From assembly GCA_900547475.1 (NCBI GenBank), contig URGW01000013.1:14845-78844 (forward strand): a DNA stretch of 64,000 nucleotides, written 5' to 3'. The notes beneath the pieces were generated by a model. The model did not search any database. It saw only the letters and a program-made list of their open reading frames with translations, and was not told the DNA's origin. The stretch comes from an uncultured Clostridium sp. Lineage in GTDB: Bacteria > Bacillota > Clostridia > Clostridiales > Clostridiaceae. This document shows, one piece after another, positions 9,448 to 19,559 of this stretch. The stretch's first letter is position 1; every line of letters starts with the position of its first letter. The position numbers and the translations under genes were made by a program.

Positions 9448-12400
9448 TTATTTCTTTTTCTTAAACATTACAGAACCAATAGTTGCAATTATTGTACCAA
9501 ATAATCCCACTGCAACTGATGAAGTTCCTCCTGTCTTTGGTAAATTAGAATTTCCTTTATTTCCATTATTAGAATTTCCACTATTATTGTTATTAGAGTT
9601 ACCATTATTGTTAGTTCCGCTATTATTATTGTTGTTGTCACCATTATTGTTACCTGAATCAGCTATAACTAATCCATCCATCGCTTCCATTAATTCTTTT
9701 TCTGAATTAGAAACATCTTCAGCTGTAGCCTCTCCATTTTCCATTACAGTTTTAGCTTTAGCTAATTTATCTTCTAAAACCTTCCAAGATTTTTTAGTGT
9801 ATTTACTTGAATCTAAACTTTCTGCTTTATTTATTAAATCTTGTAACTTATCTTTGTTTGGTTTTAATCTTAATTCTAAGAATGATCTTATTAATTGATC
9901 ATAGCTCTTAGCAACATCTACTTTTAATGCATTTTCATCAGCTATAACTTCATTTGCCTTATCTAAAGCAACTTGTAATTTAGCCCAAGTGCTATCTATA
10001 TATTCATTAGCATCTAATTTGTTAATTTTATCTACTAATTGTTGTAATTGTTCTTTATTTCCACTTTCAAAAGATAACATTTGCATTACAGTGCTTAATC
10101 TCTCAAATGCTTTATCTACTTGATCTTGAGTATATTTTCCGCTTTCTAGTAAAGCTTTTGCTTCAGCTAATGCAGCTTTAAATTCTTCTGCAACTGCAGG
10201 CACAACATTTGAAAGCTCTTCATCCGTAATCTTATTAGCTACTTCTATAGCAGTTTCTAAATGTTGCTTAAATACATTTTCAACTGGTGGTGTGACTTCT
10301 CCTCCATCTTCAGAACCTACTCCAACTTTAATATTTATAGTATTAGATGTAATTACATTATTATCAAGTGTTACCTTAACTGCTAATGTAGTATTTGCAT
10401 CCTTTAATCCAACTAACTTACCATCTTCAATCTTAGCAACTTCATTATCTCCTATAACATACTCTATTTTTCCATCACCAATATTAGCAGGAGCTCCATT
10501 ATTCATTAAAGCTTTTATTGATAATAAAGATAAATCAATACTTTCATTTACAGCTATTTCTGTAATAGATGATCCTAATGTTACCTTATCAATTACTGGA
10601 CTTTCAATACTTTCATCAATTTCAACAACATAAATATCATCTAATATTAAATCAGCATATCCATTTCCCTTATCAATTGAAATATAATAATCATCATTAT
10701 TTCCAGTCGTGAATGTTTTGCTCTTAGAACTTGTCTTAGTATATTGTCCTTCTTCAACACCTGTAGCTTCAAGAGGTATACTTACTAAAGTTCCTTGACT
10801 TCTTGATTTAATATTTACTGTGTAACCTGGCGTAGCATCTTTAAGTGAATATAAGAATCCTAATTCATAAGTTTTATTAGGTTCTAACTTAAATGTTGAA
10901 TCATCTGTTACTAACATTTGACCTGTTTCACCAGCTTGTTGATTAGTCTTTAATGAAAATCTTCCATCAAGTACCCAAGTCATTTTTTGTCTTCCAAGTA
11001 AATCTTTTTCTGCTAAGTGAGATCTATTTGAAGTACCTCTTCCTGGTGCTAAGAAGAATGGTGTAATACCTTCATCTACATTTTCGAAATCTTCATAGAA
11101 TACATATCCATCTCTATTAGTATTACCTGGATGTTCCCAAATTCTGAAGTCATCTACTATTACATCACCCTCTCCAGCTTCTGCATTAAGATAAATATCT
11201 GCAGTAGTTACACCTTCTGGTACTGTAACTTCAATCTCCATTCTTTGGAAAGTATCCTCTAAATATTTGTGTCCTTCACCAGATCTAGCAAATGCAGCTC
11301 TAGTAATTACATTAGTTAACTCTTCTTCTCCACACTTTACACCTAAAGTAACTTTTCTATTACCATCATTTTTAACCCATGCAGATATAGAATAAGTCTT
11401 ACCTGATTCTAAACCTTCAATACTTTGTGATATACTACCTTGCTTATTAGATATTGATACAACATCATTACCATCTCTTCTGCTTGCCTCTTCATTTACA
11501 AAAGAAATATGCTCTGTATTTCCATCTTCAGAATCCTTTGCCCAAGTTTTCCACTCTTGAGAATCAAACCCTGGATCCTTTATTTGTGATCCATATCCCC
11601 AATCATCAATTCTTTCTTCTGCTACTTCACCTTTTGTTATAAGATATGGAGTACTTTCTTCAACATCTAATTTAACTTTACCATTTACAACTGGAACTGA
11701 TTTAACATGCTCTCTTCCAAGGTCAGTTAACTCATATACTTCAACTGTAGATAAGTTTTCCCATCCATCAGGTAAATCCCATTCAGAAGATGTTCCAAGT
11801 GGATTCCAATGATAAATTTTTGTATCTTCTTCTTCATCAAAGTTCCATTCTAAGAATAACTTAGTCTTTCCTTCACCAATAGTGTTATATGAACTTTCTG
11901 GAGTAGTAGCTACTAATTTATCATTTTTGTAGTAATTAATATTAGCACCTTCTCTAACCCCTACTAAGTTATCAGTAAATTTAACTTCGTCATCAGTTCT
12001 AGACATTATTTCAAAGTGTTGCATATATTTAGTAGGTAATACTTGATTATAGAATCTTTCTATACCATTTACACCTTCAATTGCATGATTATTACCCCAT
12101 CCATTTGATAATAAATGTTTATTACCTTTTAAGATTGGATCTGATAAGAATCCATCCTTAGTACTATTTCTAATAAATCTTAATATTTCACTTGTACCAC
12201 CCTTATTTGGATATGCAGGGTCTGCTCCCCAGTGAGTCCAAGTTACATGTTCTTCAAGAGGACTATGGAACTCTGTTGCAACTTGATATCCTAAATCATT
12301 TAATTTTTCACCAAGTTGATGAGCATTCCATCCATTACCTGTATAAACGTCAACGTATACCCAACCTAAATTAGGTAAGTCTGCTTTTAACATATCTAAT

Positions 12401-15120
12401 CTTCTGAATAATTCACCTGTAGTTAAATCTGCTCTTTGATCAACATAATAAGCTTGGTCTAACCAGTTCCATCCTGGAGCATTAGTATTTACTGAACCAT
12501 TGTCAGGATATTGGAATGCATCTAATTGATATTCTGTAGCATTTATATGAACACCAAACTTAGCATTATATTTAGCACCTTCTTCTATTAAAGTGTTGAA
12601 ATCTTCAACTCCACCTTGTCTTATACCAATATGTCCGCCGTAGTCAGGAATTGAGTCATCATGCCCTTCAGATTGATATCCTTTTTCAAGTACCATTTGT
12701 CCAAATCCATCTGTATAATTATATAGCTTTTTAACTGTATCTAAAGTTCTTAAGAATGGACTTTGAGTATAACCTATATTAAATGCAATATATGAAAGAC
12801 TATTTTTTAAATCCTCTGCTCCTAATGGTGCTTCAGTTCTATTTCTATACTCAATTGCAGCATCTTGCCAGTTTATTTCTTTATCTTCATTCATATCTTT
12901 AGTTATATATGCTTCTGCCCATAAGTTTTCTTCATGACTATAAAAATCTACATCTGATTCAGAATCTAAAACTTCTCTATATGTCCAAGCTCCTGTTCCA
13001 ATGCTTGTACTCTTATATCCATTTTTATTTTCAGTATTTAAAAGTATTCTACTAGAATATTCTATAACATTATTATTTAGTGATACAGCAAAATCATTAT
13101 CATTAATAAATGCATAAGTCTTAGCTTTACTTGATGGATCTAAATCTTCAACAGTACTTATTTCATCAGAAATTTCATGCCAAGCTCCTGTTGATAATAC
13201 AGCTGCAATAGCCCCACCATTATCACTTCTTACCTCTGCAAAGCTTTGATTTGGTAATGATACTTTCTTAACTTTAAAGTCACCAGTTTCTTCAATATTA
13301 GTTATTTCTAATCTTATTTTATTGCCTTCAACAGACATAACAGCTGTTAATGTAACTCCAATTTCATCAATAGACATTGTATAAGTAGCTTTATTACCTT
13401 CTACAGCACAATCAACTTTTGGAGTATAGTTTTTACCATTAAGATTAACTTTATTAGATCTTGTTTCTTGTCCAATTAAAGTTGAGTCGTCAGCTTTCCA
13501 ATTATACTCTATAACTCTTGGGAAAGTATTATCTAACTTAACTGTCATTATATCAGATTCGATAGTTTTCTCTACTACTTCTGGTAAATCTGCATCTGTT
13601 TCAGGAGTAATTTCATTAACTTTAACATTATCTAAAGTAACTGTCTTATTTCCAAACCACCCGGCTAAACCTATCTTACCAGCTGTTGTTGGGAATTTGT
13701 CTGAGGTCGCACTACCTAAAACTTCTCCATCTATAGATAACGTAGCCTTATTATCTTCAACTTCAAGTTTCATTTTATAAGTTTTATTTGCTTCTAATTT
13801 CTTTGATCCTGAAAAAGATCCATAGTCATCAGAACCATTTGTACTTGCTTTCCATACCCATGCCCCTGCATCATAACAAACAGCTCCCCAGTTTTTATCA
13901 TCTTTTACTCTAAACGCCAAACCAATTCTTCCGTCATTACTACTTGTTGTAAATTCTGTTTCATATATAAAATTCTTAACATCTGGAGATGCCATATCTG
14001 CAGCTATTGATTTTGCATTCATGCCAATTTTAACTACTCCATCTTCAAGTGTTACTGCTCCACCACCAGATAAAGTTTTCCAATCACCACTAGTTTCAGT
14101 AGTTTCAAAATCTGTTGAATACTCTATCTTTTCTCTAACTGTAACATTAGCTTTAGCCTTTGGAGTTCCTTCAGCTGCTCCTTTAATGGTTCCTTCAACA
14201 ACAAAACTACCTACTTCTGCATATTTAGATGGATCAATATAATCCCAAATTACAACTTCTTCACCTGTTGTGCCATCAGAATATGTTACATTAACTTTAT
14301 ATGGTAATTCTGGCTTAGCTTTTAATAATGTTGATATATTTATCTCTTCTACTTCTTTTATATCAGTTACAACCTCATTATCAAGAGACTTAACTTTTAA
14401 ATAGTCAACATTTATACTCTTATTATCAAACCAAGTTCTATATCCAAACTTACCAGCTTCCTGAGGGAAATCACCCATATTAACAGTACCATTAAATATT
14501 TCATTATCATTAACTGTTAAAGTTATATTATTTCTTTGAACCTTAACCTTCATTGTTACCCATTGACCAGCTTCAATTGTTGGTCCTTCAATATCATCTT
14601 TCCACTTTGTTGCAGTTTCAATAAGCCATTTTCCTTTTGCAGTTTCTCCCCCATTATATCCAACAAATCCATAAGTATTAGCATCTTTTCCTCTAAATAC
14701 AAGTCCAAATCTTCCAGCTGCATTTCCTTCCTCTGGATTAAGTTGAAATCTTACTTCAGCTTCAAAATCCTTTACGCTTGGACTTTGATTTTCTAAAAAC
14801 ACTAATTTATTATCAGCAGTAGTATCTCTAGAAATTTCTAGATATCCTTTCTTTCCTTCTGTACCTGGTACATCATTATCCATGTTCTTATTAATAGTTC
14901 CATCTCCTATTAAGTTTGTCCAAGATGTACTTGAAAAATCATCATACTCTTGATTATAAGCATAATCTTCTGATGCCTTTTCCACATTTTCTATACCACT
15001 ATTTTCCAATATCATGGTAGTGTTATTTTCAGCTAATGCTGATACTGGAATTTGTCCAACTGTTACTGCTGTTGCTATAATAAGAGCTATTTTCCTATTC
15101 ATTGATTTATTTTTTATCAT
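9448..15120 (-). CDS. GH101 endo-alpha-N-acetylgalactosaminidase, LPxTG-anchored
   Basis: Cell-wall enzyme of 1890 residues, expected to release the core-1 disaccharide Gal-GalNAc from Ser/Thr of mucin-type O-glycoproteins. Order: signal peptide (1-31); a laminin-G/DUF1080-like sandwich (about 52-245); an Ig-like module with the VTYSDGTTG pattern (about 250-330); a second sandwich (about 335-505); the GH101 catalytic region (about 515-1150). By family analogy the nucleophile is Asp924 in VYVDVYTG and the acid/base is Glu950 in VATEFHSP. Then come galactose-binding-like modules, a Big_2-like module (about 1490-1570), three FIVAR repeats (about 1580-1800), an Asn/Gly/Ser linker, LPKTG at 1860-1864, a membrane helix and KKKK. 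GGGGAGG precedes the ATG. Monocistronic, with a terminator behind it. The closest known systems are in Clostridium perfringens and streptococci. Confidence 0.93.
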   Translation of the reverse strand: MIKNKSMNRKIALIIATAVTVGQIPVSALAENNTTMILENSGIENVEKASEDYAYNQEYDDFSSTSWTNLIGDGTINKNMDNDVPGTEGKKGYLEISRDTTADNKLVFLENQSPSVKDFEAEVRFQLNPEEGNAAGRFGLVFRGKDANTYGFVGYNGGETAKGKWLIETATKWKDDIEGPTIEAGQWVTMKVKVQRNNITLTVNDNEIFNGTVNMGDFPQEAGKFGYRTWFDNKSINVDYLKVKSLDNEVVTDIKEVEEINISTLLKAKPELPYKVNVTYSDGTTGEEVVIWDYIDPSKYAEVGSFVVEGTIKGAAEGTPKAKANVTVREKIEYSTDFETTETSGDWKTLSGGGAVTLEDGVVKIGMNAKSIAADMASPDVKNFIYETEFTTSSNDGRIGLAFRVKDDKNWGAVCYDAGAWVWKASTNGSDDYGSFSGSKKLEANKTYKMKLEVEDNKATLSIDGEVLGSATSDKFPTTAGKIGLAGWFGNKTVTLDNVKVNEITPETDADLPEVVEKTIESDIMTVKLDNTFPRVIEYNWKADDSTLIGQETRSNKVNLNGKNYTPKVDCAVEGNKATYTMSIDEIGVTLTAVMSVEGNKIRLEITNIEETGDFKVKKVSLPNQSFAEVRSDNGGAIAAVLSTGAWHEISDEISTVEDLDPSSKAKTYAFINDNDFAVSLNNNVIEYSSRILLNTENKNGYKSTSIGTGAWTYREVLDSESDVDFYSHEENLWAEAYITKDMNEDKEINWQDAAIEYRNRTEAPLGAEDLKNSLSYIAFNIGYTQSPFLRTLDTVKKLYNYTDGFGQMVLEKGYQSEGHDDSIPDYGGHIGIRQGGVEDFNTLIEEGAKYNAKFGVHINATEYQLDAFQYPDNGSVNTNAPGWNWLDQAYYVDQRADLTTGELFRRLDMLKADLPNLGWVYVDVYTGNGWNAHQLGEKLNDLGYQVATEFHSPLEEHVTWTHWGADPAYPNKGGTSEILRFIRNSTKDGFLSDPILKGNKHLLSNGWGNNHAIEGVNGIERFYNQVLPTKYMQHFEIMSRTDDEVKFTDNLVGVREGANINYYKNDKLVATTPESSYNTIGEGKTKLFLEWNFDEEEDTKIYHWNPLGTSSEWDLPDGWENLSTVEVYELTDLGREHVKSVPVVNGKVKLDVEESTPYLITKGEVAEERIDDWGYGSQIKDPGFDSQEWKTWAKDSEDGNTEHISFVNEEASRRDGNDVVSISNKQGSISQSIEGLESGKTYSISAWVKNDGNRKVTLGVKCGEEELTNVITRAAFARSGEGHKYLEDTFQRMEIEVTVPEGVTTADIYLNAEAGEGDVIVDDFRIWEHPGNTNRDGYVFYEDFENVDEGITPFFLAPGRGTSNRSHLAEKDLLGRQKMTWVLDGRFSLKTNQQAGETGQMLVTDDSTFKLEPNKTYELGFLYSLKDATPGYTVNIKSRSQGTLVSIPLEATGVEEGQYTKTSSKSKTFTTGNNDDYYISIDKGNGYADLILDDIYVVEIDESIESPVIDKVTLGSSITEIAVNESIDLSLLSIKALMNNGAPANIGDGKIEYVIGDNEVAKIEDGKLVGLKDANTTLAVKVTLDNNVITSNTINIKVGVGSEDGGEVTPPVENVFKQHLETAIEVANKITDEELSNVVPAVAEEFKAALAEAKALLESGKYTQDQVDKAFERLSTVMQMLSFESGNKEQLQQLVDKINKLDANEYIDSTWAKLQVALDKANEVIADENALKVDVAKSYDQLIRSFLELRLKPNKDKLQDLINKAESLDSSKYTKKSWKVLEDKLAKAKTVMENGEATAEDVSNSEKELMEAMDGLVIADSGNNNGDNNNNNSGTNNNGNSNNNNSGNSNNGNKGNSNLPKTGGTSSVAVGLFGTIIATIGSVMFKKKK

Positions 15121-15307
15121 AATGATACCTCCCCTATTTAATTAATATCTATTGATATAAAACTCAATATTTGTATACCTTTACACCATATTTCTATTTT
15201 AATATACATTTCTATTATTTTCCTCATTTAAATTGTTAATTTATATAAGTATCTTGCTAATTTTAATGATTTGCACCAATTTATATTTATATCAAACTAA
15301 AAAAAGA

Positions 15308-15331
15308 CACCTCAAATTTTAATTTAAGATG
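15308..15331 (-). terminator. Terminator of the thioredoxin gene
   Basis: A 10-pair stem with two G-U pairs and a four-base loop. On the minus strand it is followed by TCTTTTTTT, a good intrinsic terminator for the thioredoxin gene. Confidence 0.65.
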
Positions 15332-15368
15332 CCATTTTAGATATTAAAAAAATATTTTTTATATTTTC

Positions 15369-15674
15369 CTATTTTCCTTTTTCTATTAAATCTTGTATTG
15401 TTTTTTTAGGACTAAATCCAGTAATTCTATGCAAAAACTGACCATTTTTTAATAATATTAATGTAGGTATTGATTGTATTTGATAATAATTTGCTAAAAA
15501 CCTTGAATCATCAATATTTACTTTAATAATTTTTACATTTTCATCTTCTTCATTTATTTGCTCTAATATTGGTGAAAGCATTTTACATGGCCTACACCAT
15601 TCTGCATAAAAATCAACTAAAACTAAGCCTTCATTTATTTCATTAATAAACTCTGATTCTTTAATAACTTTCAT
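15369..15674 (-). CDS. Thioredoxin
   Basis: Small cytoplasmic thiol-disulfide oxidoreductase of 101 residues, about the normal length for thioredoxin. It has the family pattern VLVDFYAEWCRPCKMLSP with the redox pair in WCRPC (residues 26-30). The canonical motif is WCGPC; Arg in the second position is uncommon and would be expected to shift the redox potential. The cis-Pro loop is present as QSIPTLI. No thioredoxin reductase is adjacent, so it likely uses one encoded elsewhere. It is transcribed alone, with its own terminator downstream. Confidence 0.92.
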   Translation of the reverse strand: MKVIKESEFINEINEGLVLVDFYAEWCRPCKMLSPILEQINEEDENVKIIKVNIDDSRFLANYYQIQSIPTLILLKNGQFLHRITGFSPKKTIQDLIEKGK

Positions 15675-15812
15675 TTTAACTCTCTCCTATAATTTATAAA
15701 AAAGACAACTTTAAATTATTAATTTTATCTTTACTAAAATTATATTCAATAAATTAGTTATTGTTGCCCTTGAAAGCTACTAAATATGACTTTATCACTT
15801 ATAACCTTTATT

Positions 15813-16109
15813 TTACCCTTTTTTTCTTAATGCCCGTGACTTTTTTATAGTTATATTTTTAGTTGGAGGCTGATTTCTAATATATTTCAAATATCTTGAG
15901 ACCCTTTCATCCTTTTCTAAAGCTGCTATTGTATTTAATCTCATTGCAAGCTCTTTATTAGTGTATAAAGCATGAATTTGCTTATGGCAATCTTGACATA
16001 ATAATGCCACAGGCAATTTTCCTCCACCCACTTCTTTGGGTACTAGATGATGCTCAGTAATTTTCATAATTCCTTCGCGTTTACATAACTCACAAATATA
16101 ATCCTTCAC
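15813..16109 (-). CDS. HNH-type zinc-binding protein
   Basis: A 98-residue protein with an HNH nuclease-like core: CELC near the N-terminus, EHHLVP in the middle, then CQDCHKQIHALYT. This gives two CxxC zinc knuckles around the His-His centre. A basic C-terminal tail (KKSRALRKKG) could bind nucleic acid. Small HNH proteins of this kind are widespread in Firmicutes, and many have no tested activity. It is not next to a phage terminase or homing context, so a specific role is not assigned. Confidence 0.75.
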   Translation of the reverse strand: MKDYICELCKREGIMKITEHHLVPKEVGGGKLPVALLCQDCHKQIHALYTNKELAMRLNTIAALEKDERVSRYLKYIRNQPPTKNITIKKSRALRKKG

Positions 16110-16198
16110 TATAAAATCACCTACATATCACTAATAATTATATTGAATAAATACTTCTAAATATATTTTATACTTTTTTCTATAACTTATAATATATA

Positions 16199-17026
16199 TT
16201 AAATTTTATTTATCCACTTACATGCTAAATTAAACCAAGTAGCCAGATGCTCATCTATATGTTCCTTCTTCCCATTCATCGCAGTACTATCTTCACAAAG
16301 TGCCATTCCATGCCCTCCATTTGGATATACATGAAGTTCAAAAGGAACTTTATTTTTAGCTAATGAATTTGAAAATAATAATGAATTTTCAACTGGGACT
16401 GTAGTATCAGTAAATGTATGCCATAAAAATGTTTTAGGTGTATCTTTAGATACTAAGTTTTCTAATGATAACTTATATCTATTTTTTTCACTTTCCTCTT
16501 CCCCAAGCAAATTATCAAAAGACCCCTTGTGAGCAAAATCTCCAGCAGTTATAACTGGATAACATAATATCATACCATTAGGTTTTATATTTTCTTTATT
16601 TACTCCTAAATCTTTTTCTATAAATTCATTATTCCAAAGCACCCCTAAACTTCCAGCTAAATGTCCCCCTGCTGAAAATCCACATACAATAACCTTTTCT
16701 TTATCTACATTCCAGTGACTTTCTTTTTTACGAACATAATTAACTGTTTCTGCTAACTCTAACAATGCATTAGGGTATCTTGCTGGTGCAACACTATATC
16801 TAAGTACAATTGCATTAAATCCTTGTGCCATAAACTTTAATGCTATAGGTTCTGCTTCTCTATCTGACGTAAATCCATATCCACCACCAGGGCAAATTAC
16901 TATAGTTGCTCTTTTTTTACTAATATTAATTTCTTCACTATTATCTGGAATATATGCACTTATAATAGCTTTACTTTCTCTTAAATTATTACATATATCA
17001 CTTATTTTTATCTTCTCATAAATCAT
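16199..17026 (-). CDS. Alpha/beta hydrolase (acetyl-xylan esterase-like)
   Basis: Soluble alpha/beta hydrolase of 275 residues, in the group often annotated as acetyl esterase or endo-xylanase-associated esterase. The oxyanion region is CPGGGYGF, the nucleophile elbow is GFSAGGHLAG (Ser118), the acid is Asp207 in HTFTDTTVP, and the base is His239 in NGGHGM, so the triad is complete. It has no signal peptide and probably acts on imported, acylated sugars or other small esters inside the cell. AGGAGAG sits upstream of the ATG. It is monocistronic and its substrate cannot be read from context. Confidence 0.85.
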   Translation of the reverse strand: MIYEKIKISDICNNLRESKAIISAYIPDNSEEINISKKRATIVICPGGGYGFTSDREAEPIALKFMAQGFNAIVLRYSVAPARYPNALLELAETVNYVRKKESHWNVDKEKVIVCGFSAGGHLAGSLGVLWNNEFIEKDLGVNKENIKPNGMILCYPVITAGDFAHKGSFDNLLGEEESEKNRYKLSLENLVSKDTPKTFLWHTFTDTTVPVENSLLFSNSLAKNKVPFELHVYPNGGHGMALCEDSTAMNGKKEHIDEHLATWFNLACKWINKI

Positions 17027-17225
17027 TTCTTTCTCTCCTTGTAAAAAATAAACTTCAAATATTATTTTAATAGTATTATTTTATTTATACAACTTTCTGT
17101 ATTAGTGAAATTATACATTAATTATTTAGAAATAAACTACTTCATTTCCCTATTAATTGTATTTAATCCATTTTTATGTTATTATTTTCTATAATATCTT
17201 ATTTAAAGTGAGGGGGAAAAGTTAT

Positions 17226-17648
17226 ATGGAAAATAAAAAGCTTGGCGGGGGAATATTAACAATATCAATAATTTATCTAGTATTATTAGGATTTGGACTT
17301 ATCGGTAGCATTATCAGTCTTGTAACTTTGGATGAAATTAACTCTTTAATGTCTCAAATGGGTGGAGTACAACTTACATCTACTGAATTAATTGTTAGTA
17401 TTATTTTAACCCTAATTTTATTACTTGGAATAATTTTAATTTTATTAAAAAAGCAAATTGGAGTTTATACTTTTTTCACTGTAGAAATAATAAATATTAT
17501 CTATTCTTTAATAATGAATGGCTTAAGCATATCTATTTTAATTTCAACATTAGTAGGATTAATATTACCTGGTTTACTTGCATACTTTATATATAAAAAG
17601 AAAGAATTATTTGGATTTGAAAGTAAAGAAAATAATTTAGATGCTTAA
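17226..17648 (+). CDS. Small four-helix membrane protein
   Basis: Membrane protein of about 140 residues with four hydrophobic segments (about 8-30, 53-75, 80-103 and 108-122) and a charged C-terminal tail ending FESKENNLDA. I start at 17226, where GAGGGGG lies behind the ATG with good spacing; the extended frame from 17157 has no binding site and would add 23 residues. I do not recognise a named family, although small integral proteins of this kind are common in clostridia. It is monocistronic with a strong terminator. Confidence 0.7.
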   Translation: MENKKLGGGILTISIIYLVLLGFGLIGSIISLVTLDEINSLMSQMGGVQLTSTELIVSIILTLILLLGIILILLKKQIGVYTFFTVEIINIIYSLIMNGLSISILISTLVGLILPGLLAYFIYKKKELFGFESKENNLDA

Positions 17649-17656
17649 TAAACACA

Positions 17657-17690
17657 AAATAAGGAAGCTAGAAAAATAGCTTCCTTATTT
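17657..17690. terminator. Bidirectional terminator
   Basis: A 14-base perfect stem (17657-17670 and 17677-17690) with a six-base loop lies between the convergent membrane-protein gene and the ABC permease gene. T-tracts suit both directions. Confidence 0.85.
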
Positions 17691-17695
17691 TTATA

Positions 17696-18877
17696 TCAAT
17701 TATATATAGCCTTTATTGGATCTAATTTAGAAGCCTTATATGCTGGAATAATACCAAATATAATTCCAACTATAACAGATGTTAATGTTGCACCTATAAA
17801 GCTTCCTACTGACATTATTGCTGGAAAAGGCAAGAAATTACTTACTAATTTACTAAATAAATATCCACATAATATCCCAATAACTCCCCCCATTCCAGTA
17901 ACTATAATAGCCTCAAATAAAAATTGTAATAAAATACTTATTGGCTTGGCTCCTATAGCTCTTCTAATTCCAATTTCTCTTTTTCTTTCTGATACAGATA
18001 CATACATTATATTCATAACACCTATCCCTCCTACAAATAGAGATATTCCTGTTACTAATGTAATAAATCCTGTTACACTACCTATAATTTGTTCATAAGC
18101 CTTTGTTATAGCTTGTGAATCTTGAAATTTATATTCTCCTTCTAAATCTGAATGTATATTTTTTAATACTGTATTCATTTCATCTATTATTTTTTCTTTA
18201 TCTACATTAGATTCTAAATATACATCTAATTGTGTTATATATGAATTATCTTGAATAGAAGTCATAAAACTTTTAGAAATATAACTTGATGCTGGCATTA
18301 TTGAAAACCCTGTTACTTCCGGCATTACACCTATTACTTCATATATTTCATTAGCTATAGTTACACCTTTTCCTATAGCATTTTCAATATCATTAAATAA
18401 ATACTCTGCTTCTGTATATGATAAAATTATAACCTTATTATCCTCTTCTTTAGCCTCATAGCTTCTACCTTCTATTACATCTAACTGCTTATTATTAAAA
18501 CTATCTATAAAACCATAAGCTTCTTTATCAAAATATGTTATTGCTGCTGCTGAAAATGTAAATCCTGCTCCAATCCCTTGTGGAATTTCAACTTTACTAA
18601 CTCCTTCTATTTTAGATAAATCCTCTATATCACTTTCCTGAAAATACTCTTCAGTAACCATCATTCCTGTATTTCCTGAATCATAATATAAAGTATACTT
18701 ATTAGATTCAGCTTCTTCAAAAGAACTTAAAACTTCAGCCTTTAATCCATTTCCTATAGATAAAATAGTTACAACTGAACTTATTCCTATAATAATACCT
18801 ATAGAAGTAAGAAATACCCTTAACTTATGAGATTTTATACTAGATATGGATGTCTTTAATAAGTTAATTAGTGACAT
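17696..18877 (-). CDS. ABC transporter permease, MacB/FtsX type
   Basis: Integral membrane permease of 393 residues. The N-terminal helix (about 18-40) starts SHKLRVFLTSIGIIIGISSV, which is typical of MacB-like proteins. A large extracellular MacB_PCD domain follows (about 42-235), then the FtsX domain with three more helices (about 270-295, 320-345 and 355-378). The four-helix layout is complete. It overlaps the ATPase gene by 14 bases and belongs to a three-gene exporter with an HlyD-like adaptor. Relatives export antimicrobial peptides, bacteriocins or other small hydrophobic molecules. No peptide gene is visible next to it, so the substrate is unknown. Confidence 0.9.
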   Translation of the reverse strand: MSLINLLKTSISSIKSHKLRVFLTSIGIIIGISSVVTILSIGNGLKAEVLSSFEEAESNKYTLYYDSGNTGMMVTEEYFQESDIEDLSKIEGVSKVEIPQGIGAGFTFSAAAITYFDKEAYGFIDSFNNKQLDVIEGRSYEAKEEDNKVIILSYTEAEYLFNDIENAIGKGVTIANEIYEVIGVMPEVTGFSIMPASSYISKSFMTSIQDNSYITQLDVYLESNVDKEKIIDEMNTVLKNIHSDLEGEYKFQDSQAITKAYEQIIGSVTGFITLVTGISLFVGGIGVMNIMYVSVSERKREIGIRRAIGAKPISILLQFLFEAIIVTGMGGVIGILCGYLFSKLVSNFLPFPAIMSVGSFIGATLTSVIVGIIFGIIPAYKASKLDPIKAIYN

Positions 18878-19559
18878 TATTATTCACCTCACTAGCTACT
18901 CCATCTTTTATCATAATAATTTTATTAGCATACTTAGCTAAATCCCTATCATGAGTTACCATTATTATTGTTTTCTTTTCTTCATTTAACTTCTTTAAAA
19001 TTCCCATTATTTCAATTCCAGTTTCACTATCTAATGCACCTGTAGGCTCATCTGCAAAAATAACTGAAGGATTGTTAATCATTGCTCTAGCTATTGCAAT
19101 GCGTTGTTGCTGACCACCAGATAATTCTGATGGCATTCTATTTTTCTTACTTTTTAAACCTACTAAATCTAAATATTTATTAACTAGCATGTCTCTTTCC
19201 TTTTTAGGAACACCACCCTTATAAAGTAATGGCAACTCAATATTTTGTCCTATTGTTAAAGAATCAATTAAATGAAATTGTTGAAAAATAAATCCCATTT
19301 TAAGATTTCTAAGCGTTGATCTTTCTGCTTCATTTAAACCAATAACATTTTGTCCTTTTAATAAATATTCACCATCATCAAAACTATCAAGTAAACCTAA
19401 TAAATTTAATAAAGTTGTTTTTCCACTACCTGACTTTCCCATAATAATAAGAAAATCACCCTCTTCAATTTTAAAATTTATAGACTTTAATACATGTAAA
19501 GAATCAGTTTTTAAGTTATAATATTTATTTACATTATTTAATTCAATTAAACTACTCAA
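18864..19559 (-). CDS. ABC transporter ATP-binding protein, LolD/MacB type
   Basis: ATPase subunit of 231 residues for the MacAB-like exporter. Walker A is GKSGSGKTT (41-49), the Q-loop is FIFQQFHLID, the signature is LSGGQQQR, Walker B is VIFADEPTGALDS, and the switch His is in MVTHDRD. All are intact. The gene starts eight bases inside the adaptor gene and ends 14 bases inside the permease gene, so the operon is tightly coupled. Energy from ATP would drive the mechanotransmission cycle known for MacB-family pumps. Confidence 0.93.
   Translation of the reverse strand: MSSLIELNNVNKYYNLKTDSLHVLKSINFKIEEGDFLIIMGKSGSGKTTLLNLLGLLDSFDDGEYLLKGQNVIGLNEAERSTLRNLKMGFIFQQFHLIDSLTIGQNIELPLLYKGGVPKKERDMLVNKYLDLVGLKSKKNRMPSELSGGQQQRIAIARAMINNPSVIFADEPTGALDSETGIEIMGILKKLNEEKKTIIMVTHDRDLAKYANKIIMIKDGVASEVNNNVTN

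Noticed and set aside
9560..9660. Possible tandem repeat array
   Set aside because: Short imperfect runs of Asn/Gly/Ser codons in the GH101 linker, not a regular array or CRISPR.
9587..9898. Leu-rich open frame opposite the GH101 linker
   Set aside because: Antisense shadow of the Asn/Gly/Ser repeat of the anchored enzyme; low-complexity composition and no ribosome binding site.
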